From Steromphala cineraria (Eukaryota; Mollusca; Gastropoda; Trochida; Trochidae): 64,000 bases of DNA. Made by a program: the position numbers and the translations under genes. The stretch's first letter is position 1. Each line of letters starts with the position of its first letter. The stretch covers positions 59,216,289-59,280,288 of the forward strand of contig OU744731.1 of assembly GCA_916613615.1 (NCBI GenBank), given 5' to 3'. Shown here piece by piece: positions 51,501 through 62,016 of the stretch. The notes below the pieces were generated by a model. It worked only from the letters and a program-made list of their open reading frames with translations, made no database searches and was not told where the DNA came from.

Positions 51501-54500
51501 ATAAAATCAAAATGAAAATAAATGGTTCCAATTGAAAGAAAATGCATTTAAACGAAATGGAGCAGTACAAATTCAAATATATAATGTAAAGTTTAGCCAT
51601 GCGATTCCTTTTTTCTAACAATAACTGGACACAGCCCACAATTCCATAGCCCGGAAACAATTCAGAGACAAAGTAGTCCCTAGTGGATAATTTAAAAAAA
51701 ATATTTGTAGACACTTTATTGTGACATGTGATGGTGCAAATGAAAGAACTAACTATCTAGTATGTGTGTAATTTTTTCTGGGATTTGGAATTACTGCTAA
51801 AGGGTTGGTGTGAGCAGGCAAAGTGACCCCAAGTTGAAGGTCATGTCATGCTGAACGGCCTTGACGAAGGGGTCATATTTGTTTACACTCTCTACCGGCC
51901 TTCGATGCCGCAGAAGGTGTGCTCAAGTTTTGACTGAAAAGTGGTCTATGGCAGGGAAGTCAGTGTGCAAAAGCTGAACGCCCAACGAAATATAGGGAAA
52001 AGGCTGTATTAGAAAGACAATGATGATAAAACTACTGTAAAATAATTGTGGTCTGTGGCCAACTGAATCAAAGGTGTTCACAAAAAATGGCCGCCGGTTG
52101 ATTTTATGTGAATCTTTGTACTTTGTCCTCCGACTATGGATGCTTGATTTGTGTTATGAGATTTTTGACACTATCAAAATAATACATTTAGCATAAACAT
52201 ACAATTATCAGTGAACATTTTAAAATATATAATTTTCGAAAAACGTGCTATTGCCCCTTTGAGAGAGAATCTAATGAATGCAAGTCAAACAAATATCAAC
52301 ATGCTTATTTATAATTTCAACTATTGACTTAAAGAATATTGCTTTCGTAAATATTTGGTTTCAATGATTTACATTTATTGCCTGATATCTGACGTTGTAA
52401 TATCAAACTATTTCACGAATGAGTTTATCAAAGGGATAGGTTCTCTTAAAATCACACAACTGAATAAAATATGAAATAAGAATTAAAAAACATATGTATC
52501 ATGGACGTATTCAGTTTTCCCATTGACACTAAATATTTCTACATCAGTCTGTTAAAGAAAATGAATGCCTTCATTGTCTGTAAAAATTCGTACGATATCT
52601 ATCACAATTTGTATTTGTTTCAAATGTAAAACGAAACCATATTAACGGTTTATGTGTGTCAAAATAGAAATTCCAATGGACTCTCAGAACATGATCATAA
52701 ACTTGTTTAAATGTTACATTGACTTTCGGGCTGTCTTTGAAAGTTCATCGTATGTAGGTTTTTAAGTATGTTTATAATATTTCAGACCATTATTTACAAT
52801 AAAGAAATAACAAAAGATATTCTTTTCTCAATATTAGGGTGTTCATGATAGCCCAAGGCTTAAACTATATAGTTAAATTTTGCATCCAAAGTGTATAATT
52901 TCAGAAAATTGGCAACCACAAATCTCAAACTGAATTGTTAAAAATATGCAATATAAATTCGAGTTTTATGGAGAGGACCTACCAAACATATCATTTGATA
53001 AGATGAAGGCTGCATCTGTCTTATCAACACTGCTAGGGTTGGTTGTAAACCTCTGTATATTTTCATCAATGTACCAGGAATTATTCTCATCGGTTGCAAT
53101 AAATAATAGATAGAATACACGGGACTCCTCACCCCTGATTCTTCTCCAATGGTACGGCTTGTTCTGCAAATGATGACCCACATTGAACATTCACACACAC
53201 ATCATTTTGTAGAAAAGTTTTTACTTGCATCGATATCATCAAAACGGTGTGGGCAATGCCGTGATGAAATCCTTAACATACTGTTTGGCCTTTGTCAGAA
53301 AAAAGGCTATTAACTGCTCCCAGAGAAACGATTATCATAACCATACGAAAACACATCAAATAATGAAAAAAAATTAACGAACATAAATCCTCCTTAAAAT
53401 CGGTAAATAAATATGATGTTATATTCACTTTTCTTTGAAAGTGTTGTTTGTTAGATGCAAGCGGGAGATTAGAGACATAAATTAATGAACTTTGGCAAAA
53501 ACAAGAACAAGAAATGGTCCAATCTAAATATGACCAACATTTTTCAATGCCACGTAAAATGTTTAATGTTTAAACCTCAATCTAAACGGTCATAATAAAA
53601 GTGCGAACAATTATTTTGATGACAGTTCATTCATAAGAATGCAACGTTATTGCCGTCCTGGCTCAGTAACTAAACGATCCTTATTTGCATATCGGTTATT
53701 TCTCATGAAGACACGTTACGTTTCGTCGATATACATATCTGATAGGTCTCTAGTATATATACTAACTAAACTATTTAACTTATGTTGTTGAACAGCGATG
53801 ACGTCGTCTTGAATTATAAACAGATGTCCATTCACCAAACGATTCGAAGATATAACTCAATGTAGAAGTATTAAAGTATTGTCAATATCAAAAGACGTCA
53901 GTATCTATAACATTGCCTTGATAAAATATTGTCAATATCAAAAGACGTCAATATATATAACATTGCCTTGATAAAATATTGTCAATATCAACAGACGTCA
54001 ATATCTATAACATTGCCTTGATAAAGTATTGTCAATATCAACAGACGTCAATATCTATAACATTGCCTTGCTTAAGTATTGTCAATATCAACAGACGTCA
54101 ATATCTATAACATTGCCTTGATAAAGTATTGTCAATATCAACAGACGTCAATATCTATAACATTGCCTTGACAAAGTATTGTCAATATCAACAGACGTCA
54201 ATATCTATAACATTGCATTGATAAAGTATTGTCAATATCAACAGACGTCAATATCTATAACATTGCCTTGCTTAAGTATTGTCAATATCAACAGACGTCA
54301 ATATCTATAACATTGCCTTGATAAAGTATTGTCAATATCAACAGACGTCAATATCTATAACATTGCCTTGATAAAGTATTGTCAATATCAACAGACGTCA
54401 ATATCTATAACATTGCCTTGCTTAAGTATTGTCAATATCAACAGACGTCAATATCTATAACATTGCCTTGATAAAGTATTGTCAATATCAACAGACGTCA

Positions 54501-57500
54501 ATATCTATAACATTGCCTTGATAAAGTATTGTCAATATCAACAGACGTCAATATCTATAACATTGCCTTGCTTAAGTATTGTCAATATCAACAGACGTCA
54601 ATATCTATAACATTGCCTTGATAAAGTATTGTCAATATCAACAGACGTCAATATCTATAACATTGCCTTGATAAAGTATTGTCAATATCAAAAGACGTCA
54701 ATATCTATAACATTGCCTTGATAAAGTATTGTCAATATCAACAGACGTCAATATCTATAACATTGCCTTGATAAAGTATTGTCAATATCAACAGACGTCA
54801 ATATCTATAACATTGCCTTGCTTAAGTATTGTCAATTTCAAAAGACGTCAATATATATAACATTGCCTTGATAAAATATTGTCAATATCAAAAGACGTCA
54901 ATATCTATAACATTGCCTTGATAAAGTATTGTCAATATCAACAGACGTCAATATCTATAACATTGCCTTGATAAAGTTTTGTCAACATCAAAAGACGTCA
55001 ATATCTATAACATTGCCTTGCTTAAGTATTGTCAACATCAAAAGACGTCAATATATATATGACTTTTTCTCTTGCCCTCGAAAAATATTTAAATATATGT
55101 ACATACAACTACATGTTGATACTTTAACCTGATTACTAATTTTTTTATAATAGAAGTTTGGTTAAAGGCATATAGGATATATTCTAGGCTGAAATCAATT
55201 TATGTGCAGGATTCTCTTCACATGGTAAACATAGCGATGGAGTAAATGAAACAAACTATTGTCTTTATTTGACACCTCACTTCACCTACCTCAGAGGACC
55301 AGTCGTAAGAATGTCCCTTCTTGCAGATAACGACAGGTCCGATGAGTCCGGTGTACACGTCCTTCACAGGGTTGACCGCCGAGTGGTAGGTATAGGTGAG
55401 ACACGGTTCGTCATCCTCAGTTGGGGACGCGCTCTCACCTACCCGGTACCTGTAGAGCACTGTCTCACCTGGTCCGGCGAACTTACCTGTCCTCTCCTTA
55501 CCTGAAGGTAAATCAAACATTTTATTATAATTTATTTTGGAAACTAAAACCAATGACTCCATATATTTTAACTTGTTTTGAGAAACTAAATGAATAGAGC
55601 CATTGGCTATGTAGCTCATCAGGCTTCATATAAAATTTTGCTTTAGGGAGTGATCAATACATAGAGCCATTGGCTTTGTAGCTCATCAGGCTTTGTATTC
55701 AATTTTGCTTTAGGGTGTGGTCAATGTTGTAAGGAACACAGTGTCACCAAAGCTATGAATTATAATCTTCACTTGCCAAGGAGTTTGTACACAAAGTTTC
55801 AGCTTTCTGGGCGTTATGTTTCTTGGAAAGAATATGAAAATAGGTTTTAAGGGCGTTGCCCCTGTGGTCCCTATTAGGGGTCAAAGCCCACCAAAGCTTT
55901 AAATCATAATCCTCACTAGTCAAGGAGTCTGTACACAAAGTTCCAGCTTTCCCTTATGCTTCTGGGGAAGAAGATGAAAATACAGTCGAACTTGTCTATA
56001 AAGGCCACCCAAGGCACCGACCAAAAGTGGCCTTTATATAGAGGTGGCCTTTTTATAGATGTTCGGGTGTGCAGTCATACTCAAAGACAACTAACAGAAA
56101 TTCTACTATCATATTTTATTCTAAAATGATAGCATATTTCACATACATAATTAAAAATACAATGTAGATTTTAAAATCAATAAAGATATAACAGTCATTA
56201 AAAGTGTGTTAAATGATGATCATAAAAATTATTTGTTAAAATAGTCACTGATTTTTTATTGTTTTGTGAATGTTACAGTCATCTCACTCAGTGTGATTGT
56301 CATGTCATTGCAAATGGCCGTTACTAACAAGTCTTGCCTTCGCTCTATAGAGGTACAATATAACGAAAAATCGCTCGGGGGGACTTTTGGGTGGCCGTAA
56401 CTAGCAGGTGGCCGCTTTATAGAGGTGGCCGCTAATACAAGTTCGACTGTATGCTTTAAATATGTGGCCCACGTGGTCCCTATTAGGGGTCAAGGACCAC
56501 CAAAGCTATAAACTATAACTCTCCCTAGTCAAGGAGTATGTGCAGAAAGCTTCAGCTTTATTGGACTTGTGCATCTGGAGAAAAGGTCGAAAATGCATAC
56601 AGTTTACGGACGGACACCATGCCATGTCTTATATGGTCTGATGAGCTCAAAGTTTGATTTTCTTCTACTTCAGTTCAATTTTTTTCAAACTAAGCCCTGA
56701 AATGGCTAGGCACAGTTGAGACAGATAATGTACTAAGGCGAGTTATACCCTTTAATGGGAGTTTAGATAAACTCTAAAATATTTAAAGAACTCACATTAC
56801 CATGGGCTAAAGTCACTGACATTTTTATGCCCCCGAATCGGATATTCCGGGGGTATATTGTTTTTCACCTGTCCGTCTGTCCGTCCGTCTGTCCGTTTGT
56901 CCACAAAAACTTTAACCTTGGTCATAACTTTTGATTGGTCAGAGCTAGGTCTTTGATACTTGACATATGGATCCCTTGTGATGAGACCTTTCAGATGACA
57001 CCATGACATTTGACCTTGTGACCTTGACCTTGACACAGCGAGCAGGATGCATCCGGGGGCATTCGTGTTTCACAAACACACCTTGTTTAGTCAGCTATGT
57101 TGTATTTTTATGTACAGAATTCTTAGTCATTCAGACTTATTAGTGTAGAAGCAAGGATTATATCTACCTGTATATCTAAGTCAGAATTCATAATCAAACT
57201 ATTTCATTAGTTCATATTTCTTGGTATGAAAATAAAAACTTCAATAATAACTCCGTGTCATGATAATTACCTTTTATCCATTCATAATCTTTATCAAATA
57301 TATTTTGCAATTATTCTTTAAAGGGGCAGCAGCACGTTATTAGGGGGAATATAATACCCCCTTTACACCAAGCTCGTTCGCAGTACGTTCTTGGATTTTT
57401 TTCAGAACGGGCTCAAACTGTCCGAGAACTGTCTGAGGACGAAATGAACGTTGTGGTAACTGTTTACGAACTTTATGAACTGGCTCGAACGTACTAAAAA

Positions 57501-60500
57501 CGGGAATTTGCTCCAGAACGTTCGACATGTTGAACGTTCTTCCCGTCCTGAAATTGGACGGAGTACAAACGTACTGAAAACGGGATTGCCGTACTGCGAA
57601 CGGAACTGTCGTACTTCGATCTGACTAAGGACGAGTAAGAACGTTGCGCAGTCGGGAATCGATTGCAATACGTTTGTGCACAGTTTCGACCCAGTTCACT
57701 CCGTCCTCAGCCAGGTCTTACTCGTTCTCAGTACGACCATAGTCAGTTGTTCGTACGTCCTAGTAAGTGTAAATATTGAAAATGTTCTGATTCAGTTTGT
57801 AGTGCGTTCTTACACAGTCATAAAAGTTATAATAAGGTCCTCATTGCGTTCTACTCGTTCTTAGTACGTTTGCACAATTCTCACATAGTTCTTACTACGT
57901 TTGCATTTCGGTATGTCAGGACGGGTATAAATACACATGTGTTAATACGATAAGAGAAATGTGAACCAAGTTACATGATGCTCTCAGCATGATGAATGTG
58001 GGTTTTCTACAGTTGGTGATGGAAGCAGAGAAACAATATAATGTGTTGTTTGCCTCGGCCACTATGGCTTCTACAGGGCTAGTGGATCTGGTATTTGATT
58101 TCCTGTGAACAACCTTCCACTGACCATACTTCTTCTTCTTTTGAGGCATGATGTTTTCACCTTGAAATTGAGAACGTTCATGAGAACGGGCAAGGACGTG
58201 ACGGGTATTAATAGAAAACGGACCAGAACTGGATGATTTTTCAATTAAGACGCACTGAGAACGGAATCAAGACGTAGTGAAAACCAAAAGATCTATATAA
58301 AAACGAGTTGGTCGCAGCTAGGACGGAATTGTGCGTATCAAGAACGAGATGGGTCTAGTTTAGAACGGATATGAACTGTCTAAGAACGTAATGTAACTGG
58401 TTGAAGACGTCCTGAAAAATAGGCGAACGGGCAATACTACCCAATCTAAACGTGTTAGAAACTGCCTGAGGACAGAATAAAGACTAGATGAACGTGCTGA
58501 GAACTGTGTATGAACGAACTGGCGTCATATTTGGATAAAATATTAACAATCGTTACTCGTTTCCATCCCGTCCGAGGCCGTTTTGCTTTTAATTTGGGAC
58601 GGAGTAGGACGCAGTGAAAACGACCTTGGTGTAACTCAGGCATAAGGTATTGTCAAGAAAATGAAAATATATGGTTCCAATCGAAAGACAAATTAAATGT
58701 ATTTTAACTAAAAGAAGCAGGAATAAATCAAATATATTATGTAAAGTTCAGCCATGTGATTCCTTTTTCTTATACAAAATGAATTAAAGATGGCTGCCAA
58801 TGGACTTTATAATTCTGAATATGGATGATTGGTTTGTATAATAAGATTTTTTGCACTATCAAAATAATACATTTAGCATTACGTACGATTATCAATTACA
58901 AATTGAAGAAATGAAATTTCCAAAAAAATTTGCTACTGTCCCTTGAAGGGTTTGATGTCAAGATATATTAATTCAATATTTTCAGCCAAGATTCATTTCA
59001 TTTATTCGTTACTTACTGATAGGATCTTCAAAAACAAATCCTTCCTCTTCCTTGGGATACACCAGCCCATGTACATAGACGGAATAGTCCCGATCAGCAT
59101 TGTTTCTGAAGACTATCTCTATCGTGTCACCAACTTCGGCTTGTATTGGAGGACCAAGATATCCAAGATGTTCCTTTATTTTGTAAAAAAGAAAATCTAA
59201 GAATTAACATATAATAAGACCCAATTTTACCATTGGCTCATTCCTCCCCACAGAGGCAGTTCAGTCATACCTGAGTTAGCATCTGTTCTATTACGGCTAA
59301 TACATGGGATAGAAAGGTGGAAATCTGATTGGAGGCAATCGAAGTTACTTGTGCAATCAGTGAAGCCGTTTCGAGAGTGGTCATTCGCAAAACCTCGGCC
59401 ATTCCCGTTTATTCCCGTATCGTTGAAATTTAACACCCAGGGGAGATAACTCTTCAGTTGACAAAACATCATTGTTTTACCTTCTCATTAGTTTTTATTT
59501 GGTTAATTAGTAAAATAAAATCTATCCTAAAACAAATTAGATTCTATCTAGTGAAAAACCCTATCCATATCTGATTGTTCACATATTTTCCCTCTCACAC
59601 TGCTAATGAAAAATAAACATAAAACATATTTTCCTATCATTATACGACCGTTCATTCTCTCCCCACAGAGGCATATCAAGTCATGAAATGTTAATGTACA
59701 GCCTCTGTTATATTACGCCGAGTTTGTGGGATAGAATGGAGGCACCTGATTGGAGGCAATCAAAGTTAGTTGTGCAATCAATCTTATAACATTTTCAATT
59801 TGAAAGATACACCAATGAGAAAAAAATATCAACGGAAATTTACGCCAATATATATAGACTTACCTCATTGAGTCCCCTTTTCTTCCTCTGGGTGAAAGTA
59901 GCGTCAGAGTACTCGATGTATAACGCTTTTATATATCGTCCACCGATCCTATTCGGTCCATTTGCATAGTAGATTGCCGCTGTGCTGTAAAGTTATGGAA
60001 AAGATTTAAAGATTTTCATTTGTGTTCTGGATATCAGTTCCATTGAACTTTGAAAGCACCTTGATTGAAAGACAGAAAGAATGAATTACAACTTCTGGCT
60101 CTATATGATTGTACAAGATTGGTACGGATTTCTTGTATTCGAGAATATCAACCCTCCTTACAGATTGCATAAATCAAAAATGTTTCAGAGACGGTAGTCA
60201 AAAGGCTGGTCAATGTCCAAAAATATTTTTTGAGTTGAAATACAATAATCTGTATTACGAACATTGTGGTAGCCTTGTCGAACTAGGGTTTGATTTGCCG
60301 CTTTAGCAAACATTGTATAAAAACACTCACTGCTAAGAATAAGCAACCTTTTGGGAACATGAAACTGAACATCATCTTTCAATAATTAAAAGAAAACATT
60401 TTTTAGTAAGAATTATGTCTGAAATATGTTATAGCTTTCCACTAGAGATCAGCCAGTTCTTTTTCCATTGGTTGATTTCCGCGCATGCGTGACACGGACC

Positions 60501-61647
60501 AGGTGGGTTAATGGTTAGGTTTAACGTGAGGACCTAGAGGAGTATACATTACAGCCAGTTTTAACTAGATTGGATAAAGATCCAACGGAGGTCAATTCCG
60601 ACGAATAAATCTAGAATTTAAAAGATCCATCACAAACAATCGGTCACATTTCCGCCAATGAAACCACTTCTCGACATGACTGCTTACTTTCTATCATCAC
60701 TATTCAGTCGCAGTCTGTTTAAAATCCACTGTGATTCGAGGAAAAATGTGAAAAATATATTGTCTCTACTGTGGTTCGAACTTCACCCAGCCCGGCTTTC
60801 CTCTCATTCACAGTCTGAAGGCACCCCGCATGTTCTGACGCAAGCTCATCTAGCCAATCGCAAGGAGCGCAGTAAAAGCTTTTGATATCATGCTAGGGGC
60901 AGGTAACTCCAGTGTATCATTCGTTATACATTACCGCCGTTGAACGCTATTTAAAAACGAGGATGTGATTGGATAGCTTACGGCTGGGTTTGTCTGCGCT
61001 TAACTGGTTATAGCAACATGCGACAGAGGTGGGTGCATTCAGACCGAGACGGATAGGATAACTTGGCTAGTTATAGAGCCCCGATAGAGACAATGTTTTT
61101 GATATTTTATTCCTCGGAGTACGGTCGATTTTAATCAGACTGTATTCAGTCGCAAAATTCACAACCGTCTTCTGTATAAAAGACTGAAAATGCAAAGTTC
61201 ATATTCGGAATAATTCCATTTGCCAGCTGACATGACTTTGGTTTCAAAATGATTACTTCCAGAACAGCGTTGCAAAACAGCAAACAGACTCCCCCCCCCC
61301 CCCCCCCCCCCCCCCTCTCTTGTCCGAAAACTGCATTTAAATTAAAACAGAGGTAAGATCAGAATTTTAATAACTTGAGCTACTTTTATAGGAAAACCAT
61401 GATTAAAGGGATGTGAATAAATTGAGAAAACCATCAAACACCACGCACCTATTAGGGTCGAGTAGTGATCCTCCATTGTACAAGTTCTTTCCAGAAGGAC
61501 CATAATCCCATTCGACCTTTTCTGCTGCAATAAAGTATCGTCGCAGTCTCCCTGGGCGATTGTAGATATTATTGATGTTGTGAATGGAGTTAAAGGAATA
61601 AGTATTTCTTCTACGAGGCAAAACGTGCAGGAAAGCTTGCTGACCAC
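47594..61647 (-). CDS. Ceruloplasmin/hephaestin-like multicopper oxidase, 5' partial, 8 exons
   Basis: Exons on the minus strand, in order: 61647-61449, 59984-59864, 59173-59017, 55501-55290, 53163-52983, 51211-50999, 50584-50374, 48572-47594. All introns are GT-AG and every codon phase matches across the junctions. The joined frame is 756 residues plus a TAA stop. The protein aligns by eye along its length with vertebrate ceruloplasmin and hephaestin, from the end of cupredoxin domain 2 through domain 6, so roughly 350 N-terminal residues are missing beyond 64000. Family knowledge: six cupredoxin domains, with type 1 copper in even domains and a trinuclear copper cluster between domains 1 and 6, oxidising Fe(II) or organic substrates. 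Domains 4 and 6 keep the type 1 His, Cys, His, Met set, and domain 6 keeps its trinuclear histidines. The iron-site residues are replaced. No C-terminal membrane helix is present, so a secreted, ceruloplasmin-like form is more likely than a hephaestin-like anchored one. Whether the natural substrate is iron is uncertain. Confidence 0.93.
48765..50373 (-). repeat. 32-bp minisatellite derived from an exon end and its splice donor
   Basis: About 50 imperfect tandem units fill most of the last intron. On the minus strand a unit reads CTTACTGATCCGTCACTG then TAAGTGTCCCCTTT. The first unit is the real exon end CTTACTGATCCCTCACG followed by the used donor GTATGTGTTTCC. The array therefore starts inside the exon, 17 bases before the splice site, and repeats it. 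Units near the exon (about 49430-50370) mostly carry GTAAGT at the donor position. Distal units (48770-49420) mostly carry GTTAGT. Confidence 0.9.
50374..50584 (-). CDS. MCO exon: domain 4 type 1 copper Cys/His/Met, domain 5 start
   Basis: The acceptor is ...cgtttctgtag before GCCGCTGG and the donor is GTATGT after CCCTCACG. It has two bases at the start and two at the end. It encodes RWSVHCQNNFHFANGM, in which Cys, His at +5 and Met at +10 are the type 1 copper spacing seen in ceruloplasmin. The RRYFIAAEEVIWDYAPV opening of domain 5 follows, then GGNLTDPSR, where the split Arg codon is completed by the next exon. The last 17 coding bases are the seed sequence of the 32-bp minisatellite in the following intron. 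Confidence 0.94.
50999..51211 (-). CDS. MCO exon: domain 4 middle, type 1 copper histidine
   Basis: The acceptor is ...taacgttttcag before GAATCAACG and the donor is GTGAGT after TCTGTTG. It has two bases at the start and one at the end. It encodes INGFIFGNLPGLDMCVGD, then WHIFGLGANLDSHGIAF, which aligns with vertebrate WYLFSAGNEADVHGIYF. The histidine of DSHG is the expected first type 1 copper ligand. The acidic residue four positions before it in ceruloplasmin is Asn here. The 3' splice site lies 8 bases from a MITE end (see 51225). Confidence 0.94.
51225..52261 (-). mobile_element. TTAA-MITE fragments filling intron 5
   Basis: The end acaggcagtagaacg preceded by TTAA (51221-51224) begins a copy of the dispersed 350-bp MITE. 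A first fragment runs to about 51480, a second covers about 51505-51625, and a third with the other end (aaaaacgtgctattgcc) covers about 52065-52261. Together they make up most of the intron. Only seven bases separate the TTAA from the 3' splice-site AG of the exon at 50999-51211. Confidence 0.7.
52983..53163 (-). CDS. MCO exon: start of domain 4
   Basis: The acceptor is ...catcatttgcag before AACAAGCC and the donor is GTAGGT after ATGTTTG. The phase is 0 at the start and 1 at the end. It encodes a strand (FYLLFIATDENNSWYIDENI) that aligns with vertebrate FYLF.TVFDENESL.L.DNI, then FTTNPSSVDKTDAAFILSN and DMF. At the place where vertebrate domain 4 has ESNKMH, whose Glu and His bind iron, this exon has LSNDMF. 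Both ligands are therefore replaced. Confidence 0.93.
53866..55060. repeat. 50-bp minisatellite in intron 4
   Basis: About 24 tandem units have the form GTATTGTCAATATCAACAGA, CGTCAATATCTATAACATTG, CCTTGATAAA. A variant ending CTTAA replaces GATAA at about 54067, 54267, 54417, 54567, 54817 and 55017, so part of the array has a 150-bp three-unit higher order. Every unit contains GACGTCA, a cAMP-response-element-like core. Edge units carry AAAAGACGTCA in place of ACAGACGTCA. Confidence 0.9.
55290..55501 (-). CDS. MCO exon: end of domain 3
   Basis: The acceptor is ...gatttaccttcag before GTAAGG and the donor is GTAGGT after TCTGAG. Two bases finish a serine codon and the exon ends in phase 0. 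It encodes PGETVLYRYRV, then CLTYTYHSAVNPVKDVYTGL and IGPVVICKKG, the cysteine-containing strand signature of the family (CLTYTYHS...D..SGLIGPL.ICKKG). The first 20 bases of the exon contain two GTAAG strings that look like donors but lie inside the coding sequence. Confidence 0.94.
55594..56647 (+). mobile_element. Pearl/Helentron-like element in intron 3, interrupted
   Basis: The start is agagccattggctatgtagc with tcatcagg, present twice (from 55594 and from about 55661). The end is gacggacaccatgccatg followed by ctgatgagct. Between them lie diverged core units with ccaaggagt..gtacacaaagttt..agcttt and a block of ccctattaggggtcaa. Bivalve pearl elements and related Helentron non-autonomous elements have this plan: conserved ends, tandem core units, and an ACGG-type microsatellite. 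A pogo-like MITE sits inside. Confidence 0.65.
55983..56449. mobile_element. pogo/Tc1-mariner-like MITE, TA-flanked
   Basis: Inverted ends cagtcgaacttgtctataaa and acaagttcgactg are flanked by TA at 55981-55982 and 56450-56451. Subterminal GGCCACC blocks are repeated on both sides. CAGTCGAAC-type ends with a TA target are usual for pogo/mariner MITEs. It is nested in the pearl-like element, so it is the younger insertion. It has no transposase reading frame. Confidence 0.8.
56806..57095. repeat. Dispersed repeat with CCCCCG/CGGGGG ends
   Basis: It starts tgcccccgaatcggatattc then cgggggtatattg, has a GTCCGTCTGTCC microsatellite, and ends with tgaccttgaccttg and a gggggcattcgtgtttcac tail. 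The arrangement looks like a common marine-invertebrate interspersed repeat. I cannot assign its class. Confidence 0.5.
57322..58943. mobile_element. TTAA-MITE interrupted by another transposon
   Basis: The left end aggggcagcagcacgttatt follows TTAA at 57318-57321. After 57354 it is broken by an inserted element and resumes at 58643 with ggtattgtcaagaaaatg, as in uninterrupted copies (gaatataaggtgatgtcagg). The right end is ttgctactgtcccttg near 58943, with a degenerate flank. Confidence 0.75.
57355..58642. mobile_element. Harbinger-like non-autonomous DNA transposon (about 1.29 kb)
   Basis: Ends are inverted. The left is taccccctttacaccaagct and the right, read reversed, is tgcctgagttacaccaaggt. 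TAA (or ATAA) flanks both sides and is single in uninterrupted copies of the host MITE. A TAA/TTA target is typical of PIF/Harbinger elements. The interior is full of short GAACG/CGTTC motifs in both orientations. A short reading frame on the minus strand (58149-57916, start MPQKKKKYGQWKVV) is not recognisable as a transposase. Confidence 0.6.
59017..59173 (-). CDS. MCO exon: domain 3 core
   Basis: The acceptor is ...acaaaataaag before GAACATC, with only a weak pyrimidine tract. The donor is GTAAGT after CCTATCA. It begins in phase 0 and ends in phase 1. It encodes EHLGYLGPPIQAEVGDTIEI, the family signature EHLGILGP...AEVGD, then FRNNADRDYSVYVHGLVYP. The VYVHG segment stands where domain 1 carries trinuclear-copper histidines. 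As is usual for domain 3, the full HxH pair is absent. Confidence 0.93.
59239..59365. mobile_element. Family M MITE fragment in intron 2
   Basis: CATTCCTCCCCACAGAGGCA, then TTGGAGGCAATCGAAGTTAC. Degenerate and truncated. Confidence 0.6.
59652..59790. mobile_element. Family M MITE fragment in intron 2
   Basis: CATTCTCTCCCCACAGAGGC followed by TTGGAGGCAATCAAAGTTAG. It ends before the second half, about 75 bases from the donor of the exon at 59864-59984. Confidence 0.65.
59864..59984 (-). CDS. MCO exon: start of domain 3
   Basis: The acceptor is ...actttacag before CACAGCGG and the donor is GTAAGT after AATGAG. One base finishes the serine codon begun in the previous exon, and the exon ends in phase 0. 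It encodes the PNRIGGRYIKALYIEYSD stretch followed by ATFTQRKKRGLNE. This is the family signature (vertebrate RIGGSYKKLVYREYTD..F). Exon length is 121 bases. Confidence 0.92.
60000..61290. other. Intron 1 of the oxidase gene, no feature seen
   Basis: It carries no recognisable exon or transposon ends. A short segment (60460-61100) is less AT-rich than its surroundings and may be an old repeat. Confidence 0.45.
61291..61315. repeat. Poly-C run (25 C) in intron 1
   Basis: Uninterrupted run of 25 C followed by TCTCTT. It is G-rich on the transcribed sense strand of the gene, about 130 bases from the donor of the exon at 61449-61647, inside the intron. Confidence 0.9.
61449..61647 (-). CDS. MCO exon (first in window): domain 2 to 3 linker
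   Basis: The acceptor is ...ttattaatag before GTGGTCAG and the donor is GTGCGT after ...CCTAATAG. The exon starts with two bases finishing a codon and ends after two bases of a codon. It encodes GGQQAFLHV, which aligns with the end of domain 2 (GLQAFFQV in vertebrates). A basic linker follows, then RRYFIAAEKVEWDYGPSG, the conserved opening of an odd-numbered domain (vertebrate YYIAAEE.IWDYAPSG). The upstream exon carrying the domain 2 Cys/His motif is not in the window. Confidence 0.92.
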
Positions 61648-61682
61648 CTATTAATAAAAATAACATGTTTGACGATTTCAAG

Positions 61683-62016
61683 CATTCTCTCCCCACAGAG
61701 GCAGACCAAGTCAGGTCAAGTTGATACACCCTCTGTTCTGTTACGCCGACTTTGTTGGATAGAATGGGAGATGCCTGATTGGAGGCAATCAAAGTTAGTT
61801 GTGCAATCAGCGACGCTGTTCTTAAATCATCATTTTGGCTACAGAATCATAGCAAAGGCATTGTGATATGAACCACCCTTTCCATGCGAGAAGCGTTGTC
61901 ATTTGATAAAGAAGTTCAAATGGAATGGAACTGCCGAACCCACGGATATCGACGTAATAGAACAGAGGCTGTATCAACATTTCATGACGTGATCTGCATC
62001 TGTATGGAGAGAATTG
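61683..62016. mobile_element. Long-TIR MITE, family M, in the intron above the first exon
   Basis: The left end is CATTCTCTCCCCACAGAGGC. The right end is degenerate (GTATGGAGAGAATTG). The interior runs in the opposite orientation to the copy at 13104 (GATTGGAGGCAATCAAAGTT near the left end). It lies 35 bases upstream, in gene orientation, of the 3' splice site at 61648. Confidence 0.82.

Noticed and set aside
38110..55060. CRISPR array in any of the tandem repeat regions
   Set aside because: Units are contiguous with no unique spacers, and the sequence is eukaryotic.
57916..58149. 77-codon minus-strand frame starting MPQKKKKYGQW inside the Harbinger-like element
   Set aside because: Too short and not recognisable as Harbinger transposase or its Myb-like partner. 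Could be captured sequence, but nothing supports a function.
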